In this document: in pieces, positions 41,727 to 50,029 of the stretch
How positions within the stretch are numbered: position 1 is the stretch's first letter
Layout of the letters: each line of letters begins with the position of its first letter
Origin: Iodobacter sp025352645
GTDB lineage: Bacteria > Pseudomonadota > Gammaproteobacteria > Burkholderiales > Chitinibacteraceae
Assembly: GCF_033446605.1 (NCBI RefSeq)
Contig: NZ_JAWQUO010000024.1
Span: 15,683-79,682 of the forward strand
Direction of reading: 5' to 3'
DNA: 64,000 bases
Made by a program: the position numbers and the translations under genes
Notes under the pieces: model-generated
The model's database searches: none
Told to the model about the DNA's origin: nothing
What the model saw: the letters and a program-made list of their open reading frames with translations, nothing else

Positions 41727-42439
41727 ACTACGCTAATGCATTAAAAAATTTCAGCCAAATCTTTAAACAGCCTCATTATCTACCCAGCATTATTACGGTC
41801 CAAAGCCAGCCCTATTTAGATGTTTATCGCAATAATGTATTAGCTAATCGTAGTGCTAATTTAGCCAGCAGCTATCCTACTATCGTGCAATTAGTAGGCG
41901 GTGAATTCTTTACAGCCTTGGCGAGCGAATATATCGCCGAAACGTCGGCAACATCAGGCAATTTGCATGACGATGGCGTTGATTTTCCGGCTTTTTTAAG
42001 CGTTTTCCCCCACGTGGCCGATCTGCCCTATTTAAGCGATGTGGCCAGATTAGATTGGGCAATTCACCAAGCGCATTACAGCATTGATCTGGCCCCAATC
42101 GATATCAGCCAATTGCAATCCTATACACCTGAGCAATTTGGGCAATTAAAACTGCTATTGCATCCAGCCTGTGCCGTCATTCGATCCGCATCATGGCCGA
42201 TTTACCAAATTTTAATGATGCACCACGGCGAAAGCCCCGCAGACCTGCAATCAGGTGGTGAGCAAGCTTGGGTATGGCGGGATCATTGGCAAACTATATC
42301 AAGCAGCGATGCGCTATTTTTAGAGCACTTATTGGCGGGCGATTGTATCGAAACGGCGATGCTGGCTAGCCATGATGACAGCAGTCCCATCTTGGCCCAG
42401 TTATTTAACCGTGGCTTGGTTTACCAAATACACAGATAA
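41723..42439 (+). CDS. bufC: BufC, DUF2063 partner of the MNIO enzyme
   Basis: A 238-aa protein with the DUF2063 domain: N-terminal helical part MNYANALKNFSQIFKQPHYL ... YLDVYRNNVLANRSANLASSYPTI (YRxN motif), then DFPAFLSVFPHVADLPYLSDVARLDWAIHQAHY. In the bufferin systems this protein binds the leader of BufA and presents it to BufB. The C-terminal half is a second domain typical of the family. Start overlaps the bufB stop (ATGA). Confidence 0.9.
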   Translation: MNYANALKNFSQIFKQPHYLPSIITVQSQPYLDVYRNNVLANRSANLASSYPTIVQLVGGEFFTALASEYIAETSATSGNLHDDGVDFPAFLSVFPHVADLPYLSDVARLDWAIHQAHYSIDLAPIDISQLQSYTPEQFGQLKLLLHPACAVIRSASWPIYQILMMHHGESPADLQSGGEQAWVWRDHWQTISSSDALFLEHLLAGDCIETAMLASHDDSSPILAQLFNRGLVYQIHR

Positions 42440-42464
42440 ACCTCTTTTATCAAAGGTGATTCAA

Positions 42465-42926
42465 ATGAAAAAACAACTATGCCAGCTCTACGGCAGCTAT
42501 CGCTGCGCTGAAAAACTATGTCTTGCCCATATCGCACCGCTCTTTAACTTAGGCTTACGCATTTATCTAGCACAGGTGTTTTTTATGTCTGGCCTAACTA
42601 AAATCCGTAATTGGGACGGCACTTTATTTTTATTTAATTTTGAATACCAAGTTCCTATTATTCCACCAGAAATAGCCGCAATCATGGGTACGGGTGGTGA
42701 GCTATTGCTGCCGCTGTTATTAATTAGCGGCACGCTAGGGCGATTTGCTGCAGCAGGGCTATTTATACTTAATGCCGTTGCAGTCATTTCATATCCTGCC
42801 TTACTGCCTATTGCACTTAAAGATCATTATCTATGGGGAGTATTACTCATGGTATTGGCGATATATGGCGCAGGAAAATGGTCGGTAGATGAATACTTAA
42901 ATCGGCGCTATTGCTTAAATAGCTAA
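42465..42926 (+). CDS. DoxX-family membrane protein (BufD-like)
   Basis: A 153-aa protein with four membrane segments (about 28-46, 66-88, 94-112, 120-138) and the DoxX motifs LGLRIYLAQVFFMSGLTKIRNW and AIMGTGGELLLPLLLISG. A DoxX protein ends many DUF2282-DUF692-DUF2063 operons; its role in them is unclear. It starts at ATG 42465 with AAGGTGA upstream, 25 bp past bufC. A REP-type repeat follows. Confidence 0.88.
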   Translation: MKKQLCQLYGSYRCAEKLCLAHIAPLFNLGLRIYLAQVFFMSGLTKIRNWDGTLFLFNFEYQVPIIPPEIAAIMGTGGELLLPLLLISGTLGRFAAAGLFILNAVAVISYPALLPIALKDHYLWGVLLMVLAIYGAGKWSVDEYLNRRYCLNS

Positions 42927-42942
42927 GGGCGCTCTGATTAAA

Positions 42943-43012
42943 TCGTCATCCCCGAATGGCTTAATCGGGGATCCAGCGCAAACATTGGATTCCCACCTAC
43001 CCAAGAATGACG
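42943..43012. repeat. REP-type repeat with CGTCATCCCCGAATG motif
   Basis: CGTCATCCCCGAATGGCTTA with ATCGGGGATCCAG, then GGATTCCCACC...AAGAATGACG: a pair of inverted CGTCAT / ATGACG ends with an inner CCCCGA / TCGGGG hairpin. Relatives lie at 49751-49786, 54702-54765 and bases 1-22. Confidence 0.8.
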
Positions 43013-43178
43013 AAACTGAATAAATCAGTATTTCCCCAAAGCTAAAATAATGCCTCTTTAACTTGTCATTATTTTTTACCAAAAATAACACAGCGCTAGT
43101 CTGTTAAAGCTGCTTGTTCAGTGGCTTTGCACTGCATTTTTGTCTAGATTTAAAGCCAAGAGTGGTGAGGACAAAATC

Positions 43179-43937
43179 ATGCAAGCAACACAATGGCACT
43201 TACTTGTTATTGCTGCAGTAGGCTTAATCGGCAGCGCGCACAGCTTAGCTACGCCACTAGAGATTCTCGTTGAAAATGCTGCAGAACCTTTCTCCAGAGC
43301 CAATGGCACGGGCTACGCCAATGATTTGGTTGTTGCCGCCTTTGCTGCGGTGGGTATCGATGCAAAGCTCAAAGTAGTACCGTACTCCCGCTGCAAAAAC
43401 ATGGTGCTAGATGCCAAAGCCATCGCTTGTTTTAATATGGCTTGGGAGCCTGCGATGGCTGGTAAAATTAAATTTCCTAAGGTGCCACTCTATACCGTTA
43501 CGCCCATTTATTTTCAAAATAAAACCCACCCGCTAAACGCTAAAAGTGAAGCCGAATTAAGCGTAGGCTTGAAAATTGGCGTAGTAAATGGCTATGAATA
43601 TCCACCAAGTGCAAGTCAATTACCTAAACGCGGCATTATTTTTGTGCAAGGTAAAAGCGAGCAAATCAATTTAAAACAACTCGCTCATGGCAGCCTTAAT
43701 GCGGCCTTAGTGATGGCCAACGAAATACAAACTCCGCAGTATTGGGCCGAAAATGCCGGCGTTGCCAGCCAAGTTGAAACCACTTTTTTTAGCAGCAAAC
43801 AAGATGTATTTATTGGTTTTAGTCTGCATCATCCCAAAGGCTTATGGGCATTAAAGAAATTTGAAGAGGGCTATAAAGCCATTAGTGATAATGAAAAAAT
43901 AAAACAAATAAAAGCCAAATGGCTGCCTCAAAAATAA
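43179..43937 (+). CDS. periplasmic amino-acid-type solute-binding protein
   Basis: A 252-aa protein with a signal peptide (about 1-24, SAHSLA) and the type II periplasmic-binding fold of the SBP_bac_3 family (LEILVENAAEPFSRANGTGYANDLVVAAFAAVGIDAKLKVVPYSR). No ABC permease or ATPase gene is adjacent, so it may be an orphan binding protein or a sensor. The start is ATG 43179 with GTGAGGA eight bases upstream, not the earlier TTG at 43140. An intrinsic terminator follows at once. Confidence 0.82.
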   Translation: MQATQWHLLVIAAVGLIGSAHSLATPLEILVENAAEPFSRANGTGYANDLVVAAFAAVGIDAKLKVVPYSRCKNMVLDAKAIACFNMAWEPAMAGKIKFPKVPLYTVTPIYFQNKTHPLNAKSEAELSVGLKIGVVNGYEYPPSASQLPKRGIIFVQGKSEQINLKQLAHGSLNAALVMANEIQTPQYWAENAGVASQVETTFFSSKQDVFIGFSLHHPKGLWALKKFEEGYKAISDNEKIKQIKAKWLPQK

Positions 43938-43977
43938 GCCGAAACAAACGCGCAGATTTCGGCTTTTAAGGGTTTGA
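43936..43977 (+). terminator. Rho-independent terminator after the solute-binding protein
   Basis: AAGCCGAAA (43936-43944) pairs with TTTCGGCTT (43967-43975), a 9-bp stem with a long loop ending in TTTT. It starts inside the stop codon. Confidence 0.8.
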
Positions 43978-44023
43978 TTAACAGCTTGCGCGCAATCGTG
44001 AATCAAACGTCAACGGCTATAAG

Positions 44024-44899
44024 TTAAATCGCCATAATCTCTTCAAGCAAAAGCGCTAGCTGCGCTTTAGTTGCCGCCGATACCGCCGTCATTGGCAAAC
44101 GTAATTCTTCATGAATTAAACCTTGCATAGCTAAAACCGCTTTAACCGGAGCAGGATTAGGCTCGACAAAAAGTAGCTTAATCAATGGGCGTAATTGTTG
44201 GTCAATTTTTCTAGCGGCAGCTAAATTACCAGCTTGAATATGCTGCTGCATTTTTTTAAATAAATCAGGCCGAATATGCGCAGCAGCAGAAATGGCACCA
44301 TGCCCACCGAGACAGCAACAGCTAAAAATAAGATGATCTTCACCGCTTAAAAATTTTAAGGGAGTTTCATTAATGAGCTGATAAATTTGCTCGATATTGC
44401 CACTGGCACTTTCTTTAATCGCCACAAATTGGGGATTAGTGCTCAAAGCTTTAATCGTTTGCGGATCGATATTCACGCCGGTGCGATAGGGAATATTGTA
44501 AATCATAATTGGATGCTGGCTAGCGGCAGCAATGGCATTAAAATGCTGCAAAATACCCTGCTGCGATGGCCGCACATAATAGGGCGCAGAAATCAGCAGC
44601 GCCGCAATTGGTTTATTATTTACCGCTTGCACCGCTTTCACGACTTCTGCCGTGTTATTGCCGCTAATACCAAATGCAATAGGATAATTTGGGCCCACTG
44701 CCGCTATGACGGTATCCAGCAGCTGATGCTGCTCGGCAGTGCTTAATGTGGCTGCTTCACCCGTGGTGGCGCTAATAATCAAGCCATCTACACCCTGCAG
44801 CTGCAAATGCTGAGCCAAACGCGCCGCGCTAGCAAAATCCACCTGCCCATCTAAAAAGGGGGTGACCATTGGTACCCAAATGCCTTCAAACTGAACCAT
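44024..44899 (-). CDS. dapA: 4-hydroxy-tetrahydrodipicolinate synthase DapA
   Basis: First committed step of lysine/diaminopimelate synthesis: condensation of aspartate semialdehyde with pyruvate. The 291-aa TIM barrel has the Schiff-base Lys162 (VAIKESASG), Tyr134 and Arg139 (IMIYNIPYRTG), and the Thr45-Thr46 pair (SATTGEAATL). Usual length. GGAG lies seven bases upstream of the ATG. More than 270 bp of structured non-coding DNA precede it (see 44965-45130). Other pyruvate aldolases of this family (NanA, KDG aldolase) cannot be fully excluded, but all DapA residues are present. Confidence 0.92.
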   Translation of the reverse strand: MVQFEGIWVPMVTPFLDGQVDFASAARLAQHLQLQGVDGLIISATTGEAATLSTAEQHQLLDTVIAAVGPNYPIAFGISGNNTAEVVKAVQAVNNKPIAALLISAPYYVRPSQQGILQHFNAIAAASQHPIMIYNIPYRTGVNIDPQTIKALSTNPQFVAIKESASGNIEQIYQLINETPLKFLSGEDHLIFSCCCLGGHGAISAAAHIRPDLFKKMQQHIQAGNLAAARKIDQQLRPLIKLLFVEPNPAPVKAVLAMQGLIHEELRLPMTAVSAATKAQLALLLEEIMAI

Positions 44900-44964
44900 G
44901 CTTTACTCCTGTTTACGCCAGCCTCAGGGGCCTTGCCAACAGACTTACAGCATTCAAGGAATAG

Positions 44965-45130
44965 GTGTGATCAAGCCAGATATTCCCGTCAGCTGTCGCG
45001 TCTGACGGGAAGGCTGCTCCGTCAGAGGGACCGCGGTTTCTTCGGTTTATTATTGCCAACGGTGCAAGGCGCGTGCGCACTCAACAGCAGGGCTGTTGTT
45101 GGATAGCGTACGGGGCTTGGCATCATCATT
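44965..45130 (-). ncRNA. structured region upstream of dapA: leader or small RNA candidate
   Basis: Several strong hairpins are packed here: TTCCCGTCAG / CTGACGGGAA (44983-45011), CAACAGC AGG GCTGTTG (45082-45098), GCGCGTGCGC (45069-45078). Near the ends, CAAGCC (44973-44978) can pair with GGCTTG (45114-45119) to close a helix of about 147 nt. The sequence is not coding in any frame and not of the repeat families in this window. It could be a cis-regulatory leader of dapA (minus strand) or an independent RNA on either strand. I do not recognise a known riboswitch or 6S RNA. Confidence 0.35.
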
Positions 45131-45176
45131 ACATTAGCAATAAGAATGGGGGAAGGCTTAATGTACTTTAATTATT

Positions 45177-45638
45177 TTAATGCGGCAAGACGATCTTAAG
45201 CATGAGCGGCCACATATTGCGCACTAAACCGTGTGCCGCAATCCCACCCTGCCCATCACCTACCGTAACCGCTAAAGCGATTCTGGCCCGTCCTTTACGC
45301 TGCAAGGTACGCTTAAAACGCTGTACCGCAGTGGTATCTGGTGGGCAAACGCGGGCAAACAAATCTTGCTGCAAGGGGCTTAAAAAGTCCGTGCTGCCGC
45401 TTTGAATCACCACCTCAAATTTTGGCCCCGCTAAATCAGACACCCACAGCCAGCCTGCAATCGTGGCCAGCGTACTGATGCTGCCGCCAAAAGCGCTGTG
45501 ATGATCATTTTGATTGGGGCCATAAGGGGCGAACAACTGCCAGCATGATTGATCCCCCAGTAACTGGACCTGCATGGCTTTTAAAAGGGGAAAACCCTCA
45601 TTAAGCCGTGTAGTCCAGTGCTGGGAAAAATCATTCAT
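45177..45638 (-). CDS. hot-dog-fold thioesterase (YiiD C-terminal-like)
   Basis: A 153-aa protein of the thioesterase superfamily: LNEGFPLLKAMQVQLLG, then DHHSAFGGSISTLATIAGWLWV (the HxxFGGS helix carrying the active site) and DFLSPLQQDLFARVCPP. It resembles the C-terminal thioesterase-like domain of E. coli YiiD (FabY). Substrate unknown. It lies seven bp downstream of the helicase gene in the same direction and is probably cotranscribed. Confidence 0.8.
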   Translation of the reverse strand: MNDFSQHWTTRLNEGFPLLKAMQVQLLGDQSCWQLFAPYGPNQNDHHSAFGGSISTLATIAGWLWVSDLAGPKFEVVIQSGSTDFLSPLQQDLFARVCPPDTTAVQRFKRTLQRKGRARIALAVTVGDGQGGIAAHGLVRNMWPLMLKIVLPH

Positions 45639-45644
45639 ATCGCT

Positions 45645-47009
45645 TTAATTTGCCACTTGATACTTAGGCGGTAAGAACAGTGCCGCAATTTGCGGTGCGC
45701 GCTTTAGCTTAGATAAAGGCGCATCTGGCATGCTGTCATAGCTTTGTGCGCGAGCACGGCTACTTGGTGCGGCATTAGGGTTGCGAGTTAAAGCGGCAAC
45801 CGCAGGCGCAACAGGCACTGGCACGCGCTCGCGGCGCGGTGCAGGAGCCACTTCTAATGGCGTAGTGCCAGGAGAAAACCCCGGTACCGGAATCAAAGGT
45901 AGATCACGCTTAAGCATTTTTTGAATGCCAAGGTAAGCTTTCTCTTCTTCTGGTGCCACCAAAGAAATCGCGATGCCCGTAGCGCCTGCACGGCCAGTAC
46001 GGCCAATGCGGTGTACGTAGTCTTCTGGATTTGTTGGCAGCTCAAAGTTAATCACAAAGGGCAGCTCGTTAATATCCAAGCCACGCGCGGCCACATCGGT
46101 GGCAACTAATACTTTTAAGCTGCCATCTTTAAATGCCGCCAGCGTTTCTAAGCGGGATTGCTGAGTGCGATCGCCATGAATCGCTTCGGCAGAAAAACCT
46201 GCGCGTTTTAGCTCACGGCCTAATTGCTCTGCGCCAATTTTAGTGCGGCAAAATACAATCACTTGGCTCATATTATGCGTGCGGATTAAATGGGCAACGA
46301 GGGCTTTTTTACGGCTGTTTTCTACCGGATGCAGCTCTTGCTTCACCGATTCATTGGCAGAATTTTGGCGCGCCACTTCAATCACTTCAGGGTCGTGCAT
46401 AAAGTCTTCGGCTAGCTTTTTGATCTCTGGGGCAAAAGTTGCAGAGAACAATAACGTTTGCTTGCGCGTTGTGCACAGCTCAAAAATCTTGCGGATATCC
46501 AGAATAAAGCCCATATCCAACATGCGATCGGCTTCATCCAGAATCAGGATTTCTACTTGGGATAAATTCACCGATTTTTGCTGAATATGATCCAGCAAGC
46601 GCCCTGGCGTGGCGACTAAAATCTCTACGCCTTCACGTAACTTAGGAATCTGCGCCTTGATATCCATGCCGCCAAATACCACATGGCTGCGTATCGACAT
46701 GTATTTACTGTAAGTGGTAACGCTTTCGGAAACCTGATCGGCCAGCTCACGCGTTGGCGTTAAAATCAATACACGGATCGGGTGGCGGGCAGGAGATGCG
46801 CTGGTGCTAGCGTGCTTAGCGATCTTCGTTAAAATCGGCAAGGTGAACGCGGCGGTTTTACCCGTGCCTGTTTGTGCGGCTCCTAGCACGTCGCGCCCAG
46901 ACAGAATAACAGGGATGGCCTGCGCTTGAATCAGCGTGGGGTGTTCATAACCTTGCTCGGCGACTGCCTTGAGCACTTCCGGAGCCAGCCCGAGCGATGC
47001 GAATGTCAT
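45645..47009 (-). CDS. DEAD-box ATP-dependent RNA helicase (RhlE-like)
   Basis: A 454-aa protein with all DEAD-box motifs: Q motif (FASLGLAPEVLKAVAEQGYEHPTLIQ), motif I AQTGTGKTA, Ib PTRELADQ, motif II LDEADRMLDMGF, motif III SATF, then ATDVAARGLDI and HRIGRTGRAG. A basic, Ala/Pro-rich C-terminal tail (about 370-454) is likely disordered RNA-binding sequence. Subfamily RhlE is the best fit. I begin it at ATG 47009 (MTFASLG); ATG 47072 would add 21 residues outside the family. Confidence 0.93.
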   Translation of the reverse strand: MTFASLGLAPEVLKAVAEQGYEHPTLIQAQAIPVILSGRDVLGAAQTGTGKTAAFTLPILTKIAKHASTSASPARHPIRVLILTPTRELADQVSESVTTYSKYMSIRSHVVFGGMDIKAQIPKLREGVEILVATPGRLLDHIQQKSVNLSQVEILILDEADRMLDMGFILDIRKIFELCTTRKQTLLFSATFAPEIKKLAEDFMHDPEVIEVARQNSANESVKQELHPVENSRKKALVAHLIRTHNMSQVIVFCRTKIGAEQLGRELKRAGFSAEAIHGDRTQQSRLETLAAFKDGSLKVLVATDVAARGLDINELPFVINFELPTNPEDYVHRIGRTGRAGATGIAISLVAPEEEKAYLGIQKMLKRDLPLIPVPGFSPGTTPLEVAPAPRRERVPVPVAPAVAALTRNPNAAPSSRARAQSYDSMPDAPLSKLKRAPQIAALFLPPKYQVAN

Positions 47010-47163
47010 GCGTGTTTCTTTCCGAAAATTAAGAACAACGTTCCAATTTACACGAAGCCAGCCTCTCTGCATACCCTAGCTGACAAAGGGCCCGCAGCTA
47101 AGCAGGCTGCCAGCCCGCCAATCAGTTAAACTAGCGCCATTTTAAACCTGACGAGATAAAGCC

Positions 47164-48072
47164 ATGTTTGATCACGCTTCTCAATATTTAAGCACCGTGC
47201 GCGACTTACATCGCTTTGCGGTCAGCCGTTTCAACGCTGCCGAGCTGTTTTACGGCCACGGCACCGATAATGCTTGGGACGAAGCCGCCTATTTAATCTT
47301 ATCCACGCTTAAATTGCCACTAGATCGCCTAGAGCCAATGTACGACGCCAAGCTCTTGCCAGAAGAGCTAGCCCAAGTGCTCGATATTCTTAAGCAACGC
47401 GTAGAAACCCGCAAACCCGCCGCCTACCTCACTAAAGAAGCGTGGCTGGGCGAATATAAATTTTTTGTAGACGAGCGCACCATCGTGCCGCGCTCATTTA
47501 TTGCCGAGATTATCCGAGCCGGCGGCTTAACACCGTGGATTGAATACCCAGAGCTAATCCACCGCGCTATGGATCTGTGCACCGGCTCCGGCTGCTTAGC
47601 CATCGTGATGGCCGATGCCTTCCCCGATGCCGCTATTGATGCGCTGGATTTATCCCCAGACGCGCTCGATGTGGCAGAAATCAACGTGCTGGAATACAGC
47701 CTAGGCGAGCGTATTGATCTGATGGATTCGGATCTCTTTAGCGCGGTAGAAGGCGAGCTATACGATCTGATCATCTCTAATCCACCCTATGTAGACGCGC
47801 ATTCGGTAGAAGAGCTGCCCCCAGAATACCTGCACGAGCCAGAAATGGCGCTGGGCAGTGGCGAGGACGGCCTAGACATTACCCGCCGCATTCTAGAAGA
47901 AGCCACCCGCTTCCTGAATCCGCTTGGCGTATTAGTAGTAGAAATCGGTCACAACCGTGATGAGCTAGAAGCCAGCTACCCAGAGCTGCCCTTTGTATGG
48001 CTAGAAACCGAAAGTGGCGATGGCTTTGTATTCTTGCTGACGCGCGAAATGCTGGTTGAAGCTGGGATGTAA
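47164..48072 (+). CDS. prmB: 50S ribosomal protein L3 N5-glutamine methyltransferase PrmB
   Basis: SAM-dependent methylation of a Gln of ribosomal protein L3. The 302-aa protein has an N-terminal helical substrate domain (DLHRFAVSRFNAAELFYGHGTDNAWDEA, the PrmB-type start), the SAM site DLCTGSGCLAIVMA, and the NPPY motif (LIISNPPYVDAHS) that contacts the target glutamine. It differs from PrmC (release-factor methylase) by its start and the YFGHGTDN-like motif. Divergent from the helicase. Confidence 0.93.
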   Translation: MFDHASQYLSTVRDLHRFAVSRFNAAELFYGHGTDNAWDEAAYLILSTLKLPLDRLEPMYDAKLLPEELAQVLDILKQRVETRKPAAYLTKEAWLGEYKFFVDERTIVPRSFIAEIIRAGGLTPWIEYPELIHRAMDLCTGSGCLAIVMADAFPDAAIDALDLSPDALDVAEINVLEYSLGERIDLMDSDLFSAVEGELYDLIISNPPYVDAHSVEELPPEYLHEPEMALGSGEDGLDITRRILEEATRFLNPLGVLVVEIGHNRDELEASYPELPFVWLETESGDGFVFLLTREMLVEAGM

Positions 48073-48086
48073 TGGCTCATTAGGGT

Positions 48087-48250
48087 GGGTGAAGCCTCAA
48101 CCCTGTCAACTTAAAGGCTTGTAGAATGTGTAGGGTGGGCGCGTTTTTTGCCCACGCTGTGTGCATCCGCGTGGGCAAGATAAACCACCTTGCCCACCCT
48201 ACATGGAGTGCCCAAGTTGATAGGATTGAGTGAAGCATATCCACCCTAAT
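48087..48250. repeat. nested palindromic repeats between prmB and the Fic gene
   Basis: An outer pair (AGGGTGGGTGAAGCCTCAAC ... CTGTCAACTTAA and AAGTTGATAGGATTGAGTGAA ... CCACCCTAA) encloses an inner GTAGGGTGGGCGCG ... GTGCATCCGCGTGGGCAAGA ... GCCCACCCTAC unit (48130-48203). The inner part is the source family of the insertion read inside the GT4 gene at 37501. Confidence 0.75.
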
Positions 48251-48263
48251 TTTTACATCGTTA

Positions 48264-49601
48264 CTACACCAATCGCTGCAATAAATCAGATGGCGCAATA
48301 TATAAGGTGGTTCTGCCATCTTTAGTAGGCAAGAGCAGTTTATATTCTGCTAATTTATTTAAATAAGTGCGGGCAGAATTATCTGCAATACCATAATCGC
48401 TAGCAATTTCTTTGACCGAGAAATAACGCCCTGGTGATTTATTGGCCTTTTTAATCACATCTTTTTGCACAAAATTAAGCAGCGGGCTAAATTTTGATTT
48501 CTCTAGCATCGCCACAACTTGATAAAACTCATCGGTTTTTTCTTCTAAATATTTTTTCAGCTCATCAAACGCCTTAATAATAATATCTAGTTGAAAATCA
48601 ATAAAATAAGTTAAATCATTTTGATCTGTTTCAGTATACAAATAAGCTAGGCCGTATTCCTTAGGGCTGTCTTTTAGTAGTTTACTGATCGAGATATATT
48701 TAAATAAATCGTACTCGTTTTTTAGCATAAACCAATAAAATAAAGCCCTAGCAGTTCTGCCATTACCATCTCTAAATGGATGCTCAAAGCCCAGCATAAA
48801 ATGCAGAATAATTGCTTTAACCACCGGCGCAATAAAATCACGGCCATTAACGCCAGAATGGTCATTATTGGCAAAATCACAGAGCATTTGTAGCCGCTCA
48901 GGAATTAAATGGTATTTGGGTGGCTGATGGGCAATGCCACCATTACCGTCTTCCACATAAATATCATCTGCATCCCTAAATTGGCCTGGCACCACATTGT
49001 TTTCCGTGGTGCCTAGCGTGGCAATTCTATGAAACTCTAAAATCAAATCAACGGTTAATGATTCTTTGCATGATTTCTCGGCTTTTTTAAGCAAAAAGAA
49101 ATTATTCAGAATCATTCTTTCATCTTCATTCACTGGTGGCCTTTCTTCCTCCAGCATTTTTTTCGCCACTTCACGCGTCGTTGCCGCGCCTTCTAATTGA
49201 GCGCTGCTAATTGCCTCTTCCATAATCAAGGACGACACCAAAAATTTGGCCTGAATCTGCATCGATGCCGCAGCCCCAGCCACAATCCCCACCGTGCCGC
49301 CCGCAGTTTTAATCACCTGGTGCAAACGCGCCTCAATGGAATTAGGCGTGCAATAGCTAAAAGACTCGCCCTGCTCGTCTTTTAAATCAATTTCTTTAAG
49401 CTGCATAAAGCGTTGAAATTTAATCGCAAACCAAATGTTTTGCGCTTCATCCCTAGGAACCCGCCATTTTAGTTGATTCCAATGCAGATAGCGCCCTTGG
49501 CTATCGGTTAAATCATACAGCGGTAAATACTTCTGAATCTGCGGAAAATCCATACTCCCCAGCTCAAATGTAGGCGCTCTCTCTACCTTAGGCTTAGCCA
49601 C
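48264..49601 (-). CDS. Fic-domain protein (predicted AMPylase) with C-terminal winged HTH
   Basis: A 445-aa protein. The Fic core has HPFRDGNGRTAR (274-285), with His274 and the ATP-phosphate-binding GNGR that suit nucleotidyl transfer from ATP to a hydroxyl on a target protein. The autoinhibitory motif SxxxEG is present before it (Ser133-Glu137-Gly138 in ISSAQLEGAAT), so it is of the class with the inhibitory helix N-terminal to the core. A DUF4172-like region precedes and a C-terminal wHTH (KSPGRYFSVKEIASDYGIADNSARTYLNKL) follows. It is a single gene bordered by repeats, often part of accessory DNA. Target unknown. Confidence 0.88.
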   Translation of the reverse strand: MAKPKVERAPTFELGSMDFPQIQKYLPLYDLTDSQGRYLHWNQLKWRVPRDEAQNIWFAIKFQRFMQLKEIDLKDEQGESFSYCTPNSIEARLHQVIKTAGGTVGIVAGAAASMQIQAKFLVSSLIMEEAISSAQLEGAATTREVAKKMLEEERPPVNEDERMILNNFFLLKKAEKSCKESLTVDLILEFHRIATLGTTENNVVPGQFRDADDIYVEDGNGGIAHQPPKYHLIPERLQMLCDFANNDHSGVNGRDFIAPVVKAIILHFMLGFEHPFRDGNGRTARALFYWFMLKNEYDLFKYISISKLLKDSPKEYGLAYLYTETDQNDLTYFIDFQLDIIIKAFDELKKYLEEKTDEFYQVVAMLEKSKFSPLLNFVQKDVIKKANKSPGRYFSVKEIASDYGIADNSARTYLNKLAEYKLLLPTKDGRTTLYIAPSDLLQRLV

Positions 49602-49750
49602 AATCTCAAATCCATAAATTTGCGTTAATAAAAGAGATCATGACAGGCTGAAGGGGGAAGTCAATAGAGCGCGGTGGTCGCGCTCAAACCATTTCTTAAT
49701 TAGCGGCTTTGTTCTGCAAAACAAACACCGCACCAAAACCCACAAAAAAC

Positions 49751-49786
49751 ACGTCATCCCCGAATGTTTTTATCGGGGATCCAGAG
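49751..49786. repeat. REP-type repeat unit
   Basis: CGTCATCCCCGAATG followed by TTATCGGGGATCCAG: a hairpin-forming half of the family seen complete at 42943-43012. Confidence 0.75.
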
Positions 49787-50029
49787 GTTTTGAATGCTCT
49801 GCATAGGAGGAACAATTTCAGTGCCTACGGCACGTTGATTTTGGTGCGGAATCTTCGCGAAGTCTTTGATTTCTGGCCGTTCAAGCATCTACACAACTAC
49901 AGGTAACACTTCAGAGCTGCAGCTTCCCCCTTTGTCAAAGGGGGGAAGCAAAAACAACACCTTAAGTGAACGGCATTAGGGATTGAGGGGGATTTGTCTT
50001 TGAAATTGGCTTCGTGCCATTATTTATAA

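Noticed and set aside
44900..45176. Known lysine riboswitch, or 6S RNA, upstream of dapA
   Set aside because: The gap has hairpins, but I could not match the conserved loops of the lysine riboswitch or the 6S central bubble, so only an unspecified structured region is reported.
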